From: Schizophyllum amplum
Taxonomy: Eukaryota > Basidiomycota > Agaricomycetes > Agaricales > Schizophyllaceae
Reading direction: 5' to 3'
DNA: 64,000 nt
Assembly (NCBI GenBank): GCA_007026445.1
Contig: VDMD01000010.1
Coordinates: 62,001-126,000, forward strand
Shown here piece by piece: positions 21,873 through 34,079 of the stretch. The position numbers and the translations under genes were made by a program. Under the pieces are notes generated by a model, which saw only the letters and a list, made by a program, of their open reading frames with translations, searched no databases and was not told the DNA's origin. Within the stretch, counting starts at the first letter, position 1, and each line of letters starts with the position of its first letter.

Positions 21873-24471
21873 TCACGCAGAACCATCAACCTTGCGCGCC
21901 AGATGACTCCAGAATGTCTCAAACAATGCCCGATCCCGGCCGAGCAACCAGCGAATATGCAGCGCTGGGGGACGATGCTCGTGCAGCGGCGCTTGAATGC
22001 ACTCGCGCTCCGCGCGCAGGCCCATCAACGTCCATGGCATACTCTGGACCACGTGCGCCTGTACGCCATACTCCGCCGCCGCATCCTCGATGATCGAACT
22101 GCTATCCTCGCAGTCCATCGAGTCTGCATGGGTCGACGGGCTCTCCTCCTCGCTGGACGTCCACCATACACGAACGACGAGTGCTGGCGCAGCGCTCCCA
22201 CCACCGTTCACTTCGGAATCCCCTCTCTGTGCCTTTCGGCGCGCGGCACGCGACCACGTATTTGACGCGGCGAAGATGGTGAGCGATGCGCTTTGCGCGT
22301 TTGCTTGTATTGCCACGCCAGGCAAAGCGGCGCAGACCCGGCGTATGGTAGCCTCCATTTGCTCGTCGAAGTTCGTTTCAAAGGCGCTCCAACCAAGCAG
22401 CGGCTGAGTCATCTCATTCCGCAAGGGTAGGACACTTGATAGCGCCTGGCTTGAGACGCGGGCAAGAGACTATGGAACGATCAGCAGATATACATAGCAA
22501 TAGGACCTGGGAGCGAAGAAAGGGAGCGAGGCGCACAGCAGGTCATCATTTACGCACGTCTGGTAACCGACTTTCGGTAAAAGACCAGCCAACCGCCCAT
22601 CGGCGCGTTTGACCTTGCACGAGCTCAGTGATCGCATAGTTATCGATCTGTTGTGATGTTTAACACATCGGACAGACCGAGGAGAGGCAGACGAGGATAA
22701 TGAGTGCACGGCCTTGGCTATCCATACATCGTAACACACACCTCATACTGCTTGAGAACGCGCACCACCTCCGCGACAGAGGCGAGCTTGCCGAGCATAG
22801 AGGTGTACCAGCTAGTCATCGCGATCAGTACTTGTCTCGACGATGAACGTCGACACGACTCACCCACACCTCTCACTGTACTGCACGCTTTCTGCAATCA
22901 TGCGCGCCACAAAAGCAGACTCGCCACCCGGCGTGACCATCTCGACCGGCGCGCCCGCGAGGGCGGTCGGCGCATCCATCTGCCCTAGACCCGGAGTCGA
23001 TTGCCTGCTCCCCGACCTCGACGTCGACGTCGATGCCGACTTTGCCAGTGGGCTCCGGAGTAGTCCTTGATGACGAGACCCTGCTGGCTTGCCGAACGCC
23101 CACCCTCCTCGCTCCCGCAGCAGGACGCGCCTTGCCCGCTGCGGACGCTGCGATCTCTGCTGCACTCGCATAGAACGGTGGGTTGCACATGGTGAACGCG
23201 AAATGACGGTTCGGGTGGGTGGCTAGCGGGAGGAGCAAGGGACCGGACCCGCTAGCTTGGATGATCTCGACGCGCGGATGGGAGTCCTCGACGTGCGAGT
23301 GCATATCGTTGTCCAGCTTGGGAAGGCTGTTAAACGGCTTGTCGAGCCCGTTGCGAGAGATGTTCTCGCGCGCGAGGCGAATGGAGAGCGGGTCGAGCTC
23401 TGATTAGCGGGTTTGAACGATATATTAAGACCAACAGAAACACGCAAAAAATTAACCTCCAGTCAGACCCAATGAGCGGCCCCCACGCACCAGTTGCCAC
23501 AAAGGCCCATCGCGCGTCTGTAGCACAACCCAAAAGCGGATAGATCGCGGACGCGCCGGTGCCGCTGGAATAGAGTATTAGTCGAAGGTTGGGTGAAGGC
23601 GAAGTGAGATATCGGCGCAGATGCAGTGTGTAGGCAGGAAGACATGGTAGGAAATTGCTGTAGGCCAGCATATGAGTAGTACAGAGGAAAGAACGTACAT
23701 ATCTATGCCAAGGATCGGTTGGTTCTGCGCAAGATGAGCGGATGTGTTGGTGGTGTCAGAGGCGAGGGCGGGAGTGTCACCAAGGGCAGGAATATAACTG
23801 AGCGAGGGATTATCGTTCCGTGACGCTGCGACGATATCTTGCAACCAGAGGATATAGTTTAATCTGAAATGGGAGTAGTCAGCAATGCGTGTGGTCAGAA
23901 GACATGACTGAACCCGCGGCGGTCCCGAATTCTGACCAGCTAGCAGCGATACACAGAAAAACACATACCGATTCGGGACCTGTTGTCGGATATCTGTTGT
24001 TAGTTCGTCCGAGAGCATCAAACGCGCTACGGCCAGCACGAATAGCGTTGCACTTACCGGTGGACATAGCCTGTCAGAGGTAAGCTCGATGCGCACGCCA
24101 AAGTCGCGGTGCAGGAGCGCTTGCGTGAGATATCTGGTGAGCATTTAGCTTACGTTGTCGAGTAACATACATCGCATAAATATGTGCATCATACGTAGAA
24201 ACCTGATGAAGTCCATAGAAACTGGTAAGACGTACATTTGCGCATTCGCGTCGCTAAATCGAGCGTGGGGCGACCGTTTGCAGACAGTCTGACACTGGTC
24301 CGGACGTTAGCTTGGAAATGCGTTCAATAGACGATGAGCGCACACCCAGCGAGGGAATGTCATCAATGCGACCCAACGGCAGGTGAAGACTCACTAAGGA
24401 CGAAGGGCCGGAAATGCGTCCGAAAGGGCATTGAAGTCGAGGGGCGTCCGGTAAGGGTTTCGTGGGTGCAT
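21873..24471 (-). CDS. METTL16: METTL16-type RNA N6-adenosine methyltransferase, one-base frameshift in exon 2
   Basis: Minus-strand exons 24471-24395, 24294-24236, 24133-24058, 23979-23969, 23863-23699, 23564-23491, 23399-23017, 22979-22864, 22811-22742, 22647-22558, 22469-21873. METTL16 enzymes methylate U6 snRNA A43 (and SAM-synthetase mRNA in animals). Seen: start [16 protein letters not shown] as in the family; [23 protein letters not shown]-binding [27 protein letters not shown], the NPPF catalytic motif; [32 protein letters not shown]. Downstream exons keep frame throughout, including an 11-nt exon. The 36-nt intron at 22980-23016 is inferred to link two frames. Exon 2 reads [13 protein letters not shown], then loses one base at a T run (24256-24258) before SDANAQ. 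A TTTAG acceptor there could restore frame but would drop about 13 residues. Confidence 0.9.
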
Positions 24472-27400
24472 TAGACGAGAGTGTAAGGTATGTTAGGAGA
24501 CTAGAAGGCAAGGCAATAGAGTAAGAAGGCAACAACCAGCGGGTCAGTAACGTTAAATGTATAGCGAACAAAGAACAAAGGGTGTGTTAAGAGAAAGGAA
24601 TGCGTTGAGGATGGAGAGCGACTCCGCGTAACGCGCGAGGGGCGCACCGGGTGCTAGTATTAGTATAGGAGTATTATGAGCTATGGTGAAGGACAAGAGG
24701 ATAGCGTTGGCGCGCGGAAACCAATTCGTCAAGGGGAAGTCGGTGGACGAGAACTTAGAAGTGCGGCAAGATGGCTCGTAGACCAAAACGACGGAAAGTG
24801 GCCCGAGAGAACGAGACGTGCGTCGTGCAGGTGAGTTTCGCCGCAGATAGAAGCCGAGTCGCGAAGTGGCTTCGAGGCGGACGGTGGAAGAGAGCAAGCG
24901 CTTTGTTTGATGTTGTTGCTCAGTATATTCGCGCTCGGCGACTGCCGTCACTGTCTCGGTATCTGCCGGACGTCCGTCTCCAATGTTCATCGTGACTCAT
25001 CGACATCGCTGGCTTGTCCGTGTACGCCTAGATGCGTTCCTCATGCGTATGCTGCTGGGATGGCTATGTCCTGCTCAATCGGTTTCTGGCCACCAATCAC
25101 TGGTCGATGTGCAGACTTGCTGCATTTTGCTGCAGTGCCACTGTGTAGATGAAGCCCGCTTCCAACCCGCTTCAGGCTTCGAAGGCCCAACCCGGGGCCT
25201 TGGGTAAATGGCCCAGGGCCTTGGGTATCGGTCCCCAGGTCCGGGGTCCCTGATATGCACAGTGCAACGCGCTTCTCGGTAGGTTCTTTCACACCTCATT
25301 CACCGCACATCTATACTTACACGACTCGTGAGCTGCATGAAAAGCGGTAGTGAACGGAAGAAGCTGTAAACGGAAGAAGCTGTGACAGGAAGACGGTGTG
25401 GATGGGCACCGGCTCGGGATTCGTGATGGGCGGCGCATGTACTCCGAGAAATGGAGAGCGGAGATGGACTGGTCTGGTACTGGGATAACTTAGAAGAGTG
25501 GGGTCCATCGGATGAGGGGAACGGCAGTGCAAGGGGTGGGTGATCCTCATCCTCATCCTCGTACGCGAAACGCGATACACGAGTTGCGACCCACGCGCAA
25601 GCGGAAGAATGAGTGTTGTACGAGACTCAGAATGAGCGCCGCGCGTGCACGGGTATCGGCAGATGCCGCTCGGAAGTTGGAACCGTCACATGAACAAGAC
25701 GGTCACGGGTCCATTCGACGCGTCACGACTCTGAGTCTTCGCCTCTTGACTGCCGCGCTCATCCGCCGCCGCCCTCTCAGGTGCACCCCATATACTCTCT
25801 GGCCCTCGTCTGCGTTCTCCCGCTTTGCTCTGCACCCGCGCACTTTCCTCTGCACCTGCTCGCTCTACCTCACGTCTGCTGATTCTTCTCGCGCTATCTG
25901 GATTCTGGAGACGACAAATGGAACTGGGTTCTTCGAGAACACCGCGCATATACCCAGTGTCACTCCATTGGGCAGCCGTGGTGAGGGAGGCCGCTTGACT
26001 ATGTGCTCAACTCAACTCAGTTCATCTCGTTTTCCGCGCTCCAGCGACATGTCCCGCCGAACGTCGCTCACAAGACCTGCGTGAAAATCTGGAGCCGCTC
26101 ACACCAGCACGTACCCAATATCTAGGCATGCTGGCAACACTATTGTAGGCTCGACCTACATGACGCGGGATCTGACGACTCCTGCGTAACACGAGCTTCA
26201 CGCATGGACGTCGTCGCGCCAGCAATGCTGCGTATTTTCTCGGTATCTTCTCTCAATTGACTGAGAACACAGAGCGTTTACCCCGTCCGTATCTGCTCCA
26301 TTAGAAGACTAGCCACACTGCGCAAATGCCACCGCTCCACCATATCCGACCCTCCTGACGCGCATATAACCACTTCCGTAGCGTTTTTTGCGCGCAATTA
26401 TGCCTTTCAGCCTGCATATCTGCCTTCCAGCCCACATATATACCACGGAAAAGCTTCCCTGTGCTCGTCAATCCTTCTCCAAGCTCGTTCGTGTGTACGG
26501 TGCGCACCACTTCGTCTTTCCGCCGTACCCAGGACACGAAGGATTCGACGCCACGGTCGAAGCTGCCCTAAAGTTCTAAATGTGATACGACCGACCTTAC
26601 GACGCGCCGGTCGTCAGCTTGAGGACGAGACGGAAGGCGGTGCGGACATAATGTCGGAGGCGGCGCAACGAGCGAGCAACCCACGGGGGCAAGCCTGTTC
26701 AGGTGAATGAAAATGTCAATCAGTCTCTCATCGTGACGCATACGCTGGCTTATCTCGCTTTACATGCTTGCTTCCGCCGGAGGCTGCGCCATTCGTGGTA
26801 TACGTAGCCACAAGTTACGTTCTTGCAAGTCCACCAATTTACCCGTACCTGCGAAGCAAGCAGACCTACCTCTCACCTCTGACCCATATCGACCGGCGAC
26901 GCACGCTTGAATTCCGTCGACGTGGCCTACTTACCTTCGCCGATACCCAACAATACCCTCTTTGCGCTTACACTCTTCTTATTCTTCTGCCCACTCATTT
27001 ACTATCTTCCGCCTCCACGGTCTCCAGGGCACCGACGAGCTCTTTCGCCGACACAGTGTATTTCCCGCGACGCACGGCCAGCCAAGCGGCAAGCCGGAGA
27101 GGCGGTCACGTGAAGAGTTCACATTTCCTGTTCGGTGCCGGTCGAGCAACGCCGCACCACCTTGTCGTCACCTCAGGTCCGCCACAATATGTATGTTCCC
27201 TCTCTCTGACAGATCAAAGAACTGACCAGAGCAATCTGGGTCTCCCGGGTGACTGCAATTGAACCTGAAAGTTCGGACCCAGGAACGACCCAAGATCCAA
27301 GGCAAGGGTACACGGAGCTGACGATGGAACTGCCGTAACAGGATGGAAGCTAGCGTGCGCCGAATGCGAGGCGCCGCCCGCAGGAGGGCGCGCGCGGGAG

Positions 27401-27813
27401 GTGCCGGTGCTGGTGCGTTCCTGCCAGTCGCGGCGTACGTCCCGGAAAGGAAATGCGAATGAGCGTGAACACGTGCAGCGGCGCTTGGCGCGATCCGAGC
27501 GAGCGGGGCGCACGTGGGGGGATCGCAAGCTGCGCGCTCGCTCGCCGTTGACCTCGACAGCGATGGCGGACGCGGGCGCAGGAACGCCGACGACGACGGC
27601 GACAGCGGCGACGATGGCGGGCAGCGACCGTGATAGACTGTAAGTGGCAGACAAGGCGATGGCGGGCGCGGCAGGCCCCGGTGGGCGACCCAAGGCCTCG
27701 GGCGCGGTGACCCAAGGGTACGCGACCATCACGGTTGGCCGGTGCCGCGCGCCGCCCGCCCGCGGCCGTGCTTTCCTCCCGCTCTCGTTGGCTCCCCCGC
27801 TGACCAGCCGCGC
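24472..27813. other. Large intergenic region between divergent METTL16-like and velvet genes
   Basis: 3.3 kb without a gene I can support. A plus frame 25512-26084 starts with ATG but shows no family motif, and others are compositional. A GC-rich patch at about 25170-25255 holds two copies of GGGCCTTGGGTA and several C/G-run palindromes. 25345-25385 has a short CGGAAGAAGCTGT duplication. Much of the 3' half is likely the promoter and long leader of the velvet gene. Confidence 0.4.
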
Positions 27814-30800
27814 ATGTACTCGAACCTCCCCCACCGCCCCGCCACCCATGCCGCCGCTGCCCCGCCCGACAGAGAGTACAGTCTCGTGATGCGCCAGGAG
27901 CCAAAGCAGGCGCGCATGTGCGGCGTCGGGGGAAAGGGTGCGTGCATATCTGCGGAACTCTGGCTTCGCGACTGACCGTGCCCAGCTGACCGCAGGCCGA
28001 TCGATCCACCGCCCATCGTGCAGCTAAGGGTTATCGACCCCGGCCGCAAAAACCGCGCAGCGGACCCCGGGCCCAGCGCCCCCAGCACAGACCCGGACGA
28101 CGACGCATACGCGCAGTCATTCCTCCAGAACCCCTACTACTTCATGTTCGCCAGTCTTGCCAAGCCGGACGACGACACGGAGCTGCATTGGCTGAAGGTG
28201 TGTGCCTCTTCACCCTCCCTCGTACATCACTCATACTCAACCAGGATGGTCGCACGCGCTGCACCACCGGATCCGTCGTCTCCTCTCTTTATCATCTCAA
28301 AGACCCCATGAACGAAAACGAAGACGCCGGCTTTTTTGTTTTCCCCGATCTCAGCGTCCGCACCGAGGGCAGCTACCGCCTCAAGCTCAGCCTCTATGAA
28401 GTTGTCGGGTGCGTCCTCACCACCATTCGCAGCTTCATGCGACTTACTCTTCCCAGGAATAATGTTCGGCATTGCAAGTCCATCTACAGCACTCCTTTCT
28501 ACGTGTACACCGCAAAGAAATTCCCAGGCATGGAGGGTGCGTCGCGCATATCGCAGCGTCAACTCGCGCTGACCTCTCACAGAGTCCACACCCCTCTCCT
28601 GCTCCCTTGCAGACCAAGGCATCAAGATCCGCATTCGCAAGGACATCCGCGTCCGCAAGCGCGCCCCTACAACCACACTCGACGTTCCTCCGCCCACTCG
28701 CGCCTACGTGCCTGCCGTGGATGATGACGACGACGAGGGCCCGAAGCGCAAGCGTTCCCGCACGGATGGCTGGGCGGACGGCCTCGTCCCGCCTGCGTCC
28801 TTGCCAGTCCCCGCCATACCCGCGATGCCCTCATTTCCCGCGATGCCCTCGTCTCTCCCAGTACCCACGGTATCGGACGCTATCGACCCAGCGCTGACGA
28901 ATGGCGGCGGAGGAGGCGGCTCGATGAGCAGCGCGGTGGGGCCCATTATCCCGCCGCCGCCCGGCGCGACGCAGACTGACGCGCCGGGCTCGCCTCTGCG
29001 CTCGCCATCGCCACCTCAGCAAGCGGGTCCCCCTCACCAGGCGGGTCCTCCGCAGCATAGCGGTCCCTCAGGGCATGCAGGACCACCTCAACACCATACA
29101 GGACCGCCACCTTATGCAGGACCTCAGCATCATGCAGGACCTCCTCAGCACCACCCGGGACCGCCGCCGCCGCCGCCTCCCGGACACGCGGGGCATTACG
29201 CCGCTCCTGGGCACTACCCGCCTTATCCTCCCCCGTATGCTGCGCAGTACGAGTATGGATACCATCCTCGGCATGAAGGGTATGGGTTTTACGAAGAAGG
29301 AGCGGGTGCGGCAGGCGCGTCGGGCTCTGCTCCGCCTCCTGCGTCCGCCGGGCCGTCCTCGTCTACAATGGGACCGTCGTCATCTGCAGTTGGGGCTGCG
29401 CCAGCTGCTCCTGGATCTGGCGCGTCCGTGCCAAGTTCACCTCCGACGGGCATGGTCGGTCCACCATCGTCAGGTATGACTGGCCCTCCACCAACGGGCA
29501 CTACTGGCCCACCGCCACAGCGCCCAGGAAGCCCGCCCCGACCCTATGGCTACCCGCCCCCGCCACCGAGATACGGCGGATACTACGGCTACTCCGATGG
29601 TTGGGCGTACGGTGCGCCGCCGCCGGCACAGGCTTCACCTGGGGCGGGACCGCCTCCGCATCTGTCGCCGCCTGCCGGGTCTGCAGCGCCACAGCCGACA
29701 ACTGCCGCCCATCCCGCTAGTAATGGCGCGCATCCAGGAAGCAGCCCACCGAGCGCCATGGCTCATTCCTCCAGCGCGATCGCTCAGCCGTCGCCGACGA
29801 GCACGCACATGTCGCCCGTGTCTGCCCATCCGGCTCCCGCGTCGCATCCCGCGCCGCAGCCGTCGCCTAGCACGCCCGGGTATCCACCGCCGTACCCTCA
29901 GTATGGCTATCCGCCATATAGCGGTCCGTACGGCGCGCCGCCGGCTGGAGGTGCGCCATATTACCCTCCAGGCCCGCCCGGCAGCGGCTCGTATCCCGGC
30001 CCTCCGCCAGCGAGCGCCTCGTACCCTCCTGGCCCTCCGGCCGGTGCGGCGTATCCGACACCTTACCCTGGCGGCGGCTACGCGTACGGAGGTGGTTCGC
30101 CGTACCCGCCGAGCACTGGTTATGGGTATGCGGGTGGTGCACCGTATCCTCCTGGCCCTAGCCCGCCTTACCCGACTGGCGCGCCGTATGCGTCAGGGCC
30201 ATATGCGAGCGGTGCAGGGTACCCGCCTGGTCCCAGCGGTGCCCCTTACACGAATGGCGCGCCGTACGCCGGCCCTGCGCCTTACCCGGCAGGTGGGTAC
30301 CCCTCGTACGGCGGCGGCGCGCCGGGGTATGGGAGCGGGTATGCATACCCGCCGGGTCCTGGCTATCCGGGTGGGCACTACGCGCCGTGGACGGAGCATG
30401 GTGACGGCGGAAGGGCGGGAGGCGAGACGGCGCGGCCTGGTGGTGCGGGTCCTGAGGGCGCGTCGCGGTCTACTGAGGGCTCGTCGCGGCCTGCCGATGT
30501 CGCGCGGGACGGCGGACGGTTGAACGGCGGGGGCGACGAGGGGGTGCGGCTGGCGCCGATTCGGCGGGAGTCGCTGGAGTACGCCGCGTACCCGTCCGTG
30601 CCGATTCGGAGGGAGAGGGAGTCGCGAGATTATGCGCGAGGTAGCGTGGAGTATGCGGCCAGAGACGGCCCCAGCGGCGGCGACTTTGCGCCCAGGGGGA
30701 ATGGCGAGGCATCTTCGCGGGCGAGCGGCGACTACGGCAGGGAGTATGCGTCTCGGAGGCATGGGGAGTACACGCGAGACTACGCGCCGCGCGCGGCGGG

Positions 30801-31110
30801 GGCGGATCATAGGAGTGGCGACTATGTGCCAGCGAGGGGTGGCGGAGAGTACGGCGCGAGGGACTATTCGTCGAGGCCGAGTGGGGAGTTCGCATCCGCG
30901 AGGACTAGTGGGGAGTTCGCATCCGCGAGGGCTGGTGGCGAGTTCGCGTCCACGAGGGCTGGTGGCGAGTTTGCTTCCAGGAGCGGTGGGGAGTATGCCT
31001 CGCGGTCGGCAGGCTATGCACCGCGCGGCGAGGACAGGGAGAGGGAGAGGGAGGATCGGGGGAAGAAGAGCAACAACCCGCTCAGTATTGGGAACATCAT
31101 CTCGGAGTGA
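27814..31110 (+). CDS. Velvet-domain transcription factor (VelB/VosA type) with very long low-complexity tail
   Basis: Exons 27814-27937, 27986-28197, 28245-28408, 28457-28536, 28583-31110; 3108 nt, 1035 aa. Velvet factors bind DNA as homo- or heterodimers and couple development, light response and secondary metabolism. The velvet domain (about 19-217) is uninterrupted: REYSLVMRQEPKQARMCG, RRPIDPPPIVQLRVIDP, FLQNPYYFMFASLAKPDDD, GFFVFPDLSVRTEGSYRLKL, YVYTAKKFPGMEESTPL and ADQGIKIRIRKDIRVRKR. A basic PKRKRSR follows (nuclear signal). The remaining 800 residues are Pro/Gly/Tyr/Ser-rich with His-Ala-Gly-Pro-Pro repeats and, near the end, 27-bp tandem repeats (30880-31008) coding GEFASARxG. Most velvet proteins are far shorter. 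The start at 27814 is a choice; earlier in-frame sequence lacks an ATG I trust. Confidence 0.9.
30880..31008 (+). repeat. 27-bp coding tandem repeat in the velvet tail
   Basis: Units 30880-30906, 30907-30933, 30934-30960, then 24-bp variants 30961-30984 and 30985-31008. Each codes S/G-G-E-F-A-S-x-R plus one residue. The first two units differ by one or two bases, so the array is recent; length differences are multiples of 3, preserving frame. Confidence 0.85.
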
Positions 31111-31850
31111 TGACGACGAACTCTTGGGTGAGTGAGAGGGTAGGCGCTGATATAGACGCCCGCAAGGAAACCGCGAGCAATGGAGAACGCGAGCAAGGGA
31201 AAATGCGGGGAGGAGGCAATGAGCCTCCGAGGGCAGTTCAAAAATCAATGTGCTATATTATATTCATTCGTCGTTCTTTTTGGTGCTAACTCGTCTTTCT
31301 GGTGCTCCCCATCTGTCGGCTGCTCATCTTTACTTGTTATTCTGCTTGCTAGCTAGCTGCTTTGTTCATGTGTGCATAGTTTACTTTGTGTGTTTGTTGT
31401 TTGCATATTCGTTCATTTATTGATGCTCACGGTCGTTGGTGGTCAAATGTTCTAGCTGCGACGTTGAACAGGACCAACGCGAGAACCTGGCGAGAACCTT
31501 GGTGACTGAGGTGAACAAAGGACGCCTGCCCAACGCCTGCCTGCCACATGGACCATAAAACGTGATCACCCGGTCCGGTTCGGTTCCAGCCTCCCGTCGC
31601 TTCGATGCGCCTTGGCTCCCACCCAACACCTACTATGCCTGCACATCCGCGTGCATATATATCGTCGCGCCGATTTCTTCAGGCTTGAGCGCTTGAGCGT
31701 CGACCCAACTTACAAGCGCCCAAGCAATGCCGCGCCGCACGGCCCGCCTTTCGGCCGACGGAACACATGAATAGTGATCGACAGTCGATCCCAAGACTTT
31801 CGACATTGGCTTGAGGACGCGATGGGCGCGATCGGCCTCTTCCCGCCAAC
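31111..31850. other. Intergenic between velvet and KAPA synthase genes
   Basis: AT-richer, T-rich 3' flank of the velvet gene (31230-31420) then presumed promoter of the next gene. No gene seen. Confidence 0.4.
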
Positions 31851-33291
31851 ATGCGCGACACCGCGCTCATATCCAAGCTGACCGCAACGCTGCAGTCCCG
31901 CAAGCGTCGGTCTTTACTCCGCCATCTCCCTCAGGCGTCCTCGCCCAGCTCCACGGATATAATCGACTTCAACTCGAACGACTACCTCTCACTGCGGCGT
32001 TCTCCGTCTCTTCGCAAGGCGTTCCTCGACAAGCTTTCTGCTTCTCCCGATGTGCTAGGCGCGGGAGGATCTCGCTTGCTCGTCAACGGTACGGCGCACT
32101 CGACGCTGGAGGAGAGGGCGGCACGGCTGTGGCGCGGAGACCAAGCGCCGAGCGCGGGGGTGGCGTTGTTCTTCAACTCGGGCTTCGATGCGAATGCCGG
32201 GTTCTTTGCCTGCGTGCCGCAGCCCGGGGATGTGCTGGTGTACGATGCGCACATCCATGCGAGCGTGCACGATGGCGCGCGCGTAGCGCGGGTCGCTGCC
32301 CGGTACGCATTCGCGCATAATGATGTGAAGGCGCTTAGGGACGTACTGAGGCAGGCGAAGGCAACATATCCTGCACTTTCGTCTCGCCCGACCGCAAGCC
32401 TCTTTCTCGCCGTCGAGAGCGTCTATAGCATGGATGGCACGCTAGCGCCTCTCAGGGACATGGCGGACGTCATCGAGGGTGAATTTCCCAGCGGAAACGC
32501 GCATCTCATAGTTGATGAGGCGCATGCGACTGGCATTTACGGCCCTCGCGGTCTTGGGCGCGTTGCGGAGCTTGGACTGGAGGGTCGCGTACTAGCCAGG
32601 TTGCATACGTTTGGGAAGGCTTTGGCAGGGAGTGGAGGTTGGTCATTATTTTTACTCCTCTGTTCCTACGGTGCTTAAATGTATGCAGCCATTCTTCTCG
32701 TTCCTCCTCTCCTCAAATCGTACCTTCTCAACTACGCGCGGCCGCTCATATATACAACGGCTCCTGCGTACGCGGCAGTAGTCGCAGCGGATTGCGCGCT
32801 TGATGTATTAGAGGATGGAACGGCGGAGAAGGTGAGCGCTCGAATTTTGTCCGCTTGCCTAAACGTCTGCCTTTCTCCTCTATATTTCCCTTCACATCTA
32901 CCGTTCCTCCATAGCGGATTTTTACCATTTTACTGACGCTCACTATCAGCTAGCGGGGGACCTTCGTTCCGCTTGTGCCTACCTCGTCTCATGTTTGAGG
33001 AAGGAACTGCAGGATGTCCCGAAGGACGTCGTGCGCTTGCCAGAACATCTTGTACAGCCGGAAGACGCCACTTCCTCGCAACCTGATGAGGATCCGTCCG
33101 CCTTTGCGCCCATCATCCCGCTCCTGACACCATATCCTCGTTCTCTGGCAGGGCATTTGGCATCGTCTGACCATGAGGGCTGGGGCTCAGTGGATACGCG
33201 CCCAATCTCTGCGCGCCCCATCGTGCCACCGACCGCCACGTCGCGCGTGCGCGTTTGCGTACAGGCGGGACATACGCGGCGGGGAGCTTGA
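31851..33291 (+). CDS. 8-amino-7-oxononanoate (KAPA) synthase-like PLP enzyme, C terminus frameshifted
   Basis: Exons 31851-32637, 32689-32831, 32950-33291; 1272 nt, 423 aa as it stands. Class II alpha-oxoamine synthase: joins L-alanine and pimeloyl-CoA to give KAPA in biotin synthesis. Seen: DFNSNDYLSLRRSP, LGAGGSRLLVNGTAHSTLEE, FFNSGFDANAGFF, AVESVYSMDGTLAPL, LIVDEAHATGIYGPRGLGR, and HTFGKAL with PLP-binding Lys at about 256. The frame ends RPIVPPTATSRVRVCVQAGH plus five residues and TGA (33289-33291). The family-like continuation GELDALVDGV lies in the +1 frame and runs to 33400, ending QSKL-stop, a peroxisomal PTS1 signal. One extra base near 33277-33284 explains this. Fungal KAPA synthases are reported to be peroxisomal, so the shift would matter. 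Confidence 0.9.
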
Positions 33292-33400
33292 TGCACTGGT
33301 GGATGGGGTGGCTCATTGGGCGAGGAATGGAGGGTGGAAGGAGAGGCAGGAGAAAGCGGGGGGAAATGCAGTGGCTAAAAGACCGCAAAGCAAGCTGTGA

Positions 33401-34079
33401 TTCGAGTACCATAGCTGTCGTAATATAATCTCCATGCCTAAAATCACCATAAGACGGTATATATCAATGAATAACTTACGGAAAGGCTGCAAATGTCTTG
33501 AACTAATTACACGTGATCTTGAACGGGTCGTCACGATGACGTGACAGATTCAGCTTGCCATATTGGGCCTGGCCTGTGTTCTTCCCGTCCTCTACTGCGC
33601 AAATGTTTGGCCCAATACGATGTTCGTTTCCTTCGTTGCTGCGTCTATGATTGCTTTCCGAATCTGCCTTTGTGCATTAGCCATCATGGCAGGCGAGGTC
33701 AACGACGAGCCCACAAAGAACTGCCTCGGACTCGGAGCTCATTGACATAAGTAGTAGACTCGCGGTCTTCTCGATGCTAAATCCTATCTCCATGCTAAGT
33801 CCAACACAATAGAGTCTGGTCTTCGCGATGCTGACTGCCAGTGGATCGTCGCTGGGTACTGGTTGGTCAAGACTGACCTATCGTTAGTAACAGGAAGATA
33901 ATGCGGTGAGTAATCCTCTGTCACCGCTACGTAGTTCGCACCTGGGACTTCGCCGACTCAAAAAGAAACACCTATAAGTCCGAGGGATCATCCATCACTT
34001 CAACATAGCTCACAGTCTATACCGCTAGTATCGCGAGAAAATCCGACGCACGTCCGCCCTACCTCACCTTACAGTACTC
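33401..34079. other. Intergenic with a short hydrophobic frame
   Basis: 33563-33745 (plus) codes about 60 residues with two hydrophobic stretches (LACVLPVLYCANVW and RICLCALAIMAG) and is preceded by an acceptor-like CAG, but I recognise no family; it may be a transporter fragment. A TATA-like CTATAAGT at 33973-33980 lies about 100 bp upstream of the next start codon. Confidence 0.35.

Noticed and set aside
25512..26084. 190-residue plus-strand frame with ATG
   Set aside because: Arg/Ser-rich, no domain, lies in the likely regulatory region upstream of the velvet gene.
28708..31110. Separate gene for the Pro/Gly-rich frame starting near 28708
   Set aside because: The frame is continuous with the spliced velvet domain through exon 5 (28583 onward); the apparent start is internal.
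33563..33745. Small hydrophobic membrane protein gene
   Set aside because: Two hydrophobic stretches but no recognisable family, no clear start and no supporting neighbours; kept only as a note in the intergenic entry.
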